From Homarus americanus (taxonomy: Eukaryota; Arthropoda; Malacostraca; Decapoda; Nephropidae): a stretch of 64,000 nt of DNA. The stretch spans positions 2,407,778-2,471,777 of the forward strand of contig NW_024724368.1 in NCBI RefSeq assembly GCF_018991925.1. The letters run 5' to 3'. Shown in pieces: positions 63,531 through 64,000 of the stretch (position 1 is the stretch's first letter; the number at the start of each line of letters is the position of its first letter). Below the pieces are notes generated by a model. That model had not been told where the DNA came from. It searched no databases and worked only from the letters and a program-made list of their open reading frames with translations. A program made the position numbers and the translations under genes.

Positions 63531-64000
63531 TTTAGCAGTAATATCTTATAAATACGTAATTTGCTCGTTATGGCTGTGTTGTATACATATTTCACCTGTA
63601 ATTTCGTTTTATACACACACCTGTTAATCTGTAGTGACATACATACACATTTCCTTTTATTTTGATATTTGTTGAGCATTAGAAGCTACTGAAAAAATAC
63701 CTACCGTTGCTGTTATTGATTCAGGTATAGATAAAAGCGTCCCTCTGTACCTGGTTCGTAAATTAATTAATCTCTACCTGTATACTGACGTTGATGAGAA
63801 AAACACAAAAATTAACATCGATTCTGTGTAAGTGTTGAACGCGATAGAACCCCTATTACACTTAACACAGAGACATACTTGTGGGTGTAACTGTAGCTTG
63901 TAGTGAATATTTAGGACCTACTGTGTAGTTGTAAATCATTGTAAACTTGTGAGGGTGTAAGTGTAGGTCGTTTTTAACATGGTAGAGGAACTGCCTAGGT
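63497..64000. other. (CA)n and AT-rich unique DNA
   Basis: CA at 63497-63527. The rest is unique AT-rich DNA to the window end, with no coding frame recognised. Confidence 0.6.

Overview
The window looks like nuclear genomic DNA from an arthropod, most likely a decapod crustacean. The reasons are a very high load of microsatellites ((CA/TG)n, (GA/TC)n, (TTA)n, tetranucleotides), many 18-64 bp minisatellites, scattered short runs of the arthropod telomere-type pentamer TTAGG, and decayed non-LTR retrotransposons. The species call is inference. No bacterial operon, rRNA gene, CRISPR array or complete host protein-coding gene was found. The stretch is best read as intergenic and/or deep intronic DNA.

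Layout. 0-10 kb: minisatellites (30 bp at 0.4 kb; two adjacent but unrelated 31-bp arrays at 6.1 and 6.4 kb; a 32-bp satellite at 7.5-8.6 kb) with CRE/CCAAT promoter-like clusters at 1.4 and 9.5 kb. 10-18 kb: polypyrimidine/polypurine tracts, very long CA/TG arrays and a 2.1-kb 19-bp satellite that runs into a 100-N assembly gap (17487-17586). 18-25 kb: a retroelement fragment inside a split trinucleotide array, a duplicated CRE/CCAAT module, and a recursive-splice-like site. 25-33 kb: a homotypic GGATTA cluster, a 1.5-kb 22-bp satellite and a foldback (MITE-like) element. 33.5-34.8 kb: a 5'-truncated CR1/L2-like LINE on the + strand. 35-44 kb: an ETS/CRE/CCAAT promoter-like cluster, a LINE 3' tail, minisatellites and a 2.3-kb 21-bp satellite. 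44-47.6 kb: a decayed endonuclease+RT LINE on the - strand. 48-64 kb: more minisatellites (44, 24 with higher-order structure, 54 and 19 bp), a TATA/GC/CCAAT cluster at 52.6 kb and AT-rich unique DNA.

The only recognisable proteins are the three retroelement remnants, and all three are frameshifted. The very long apparent reading frames (up to about 840 codons) lie inside tandem arrays and are open in several frames at once, so they are not genes. A few short candidate exons with plausible splice sites are listed at low confidence. They lie on both strands, which itself suggests that several are decoys.
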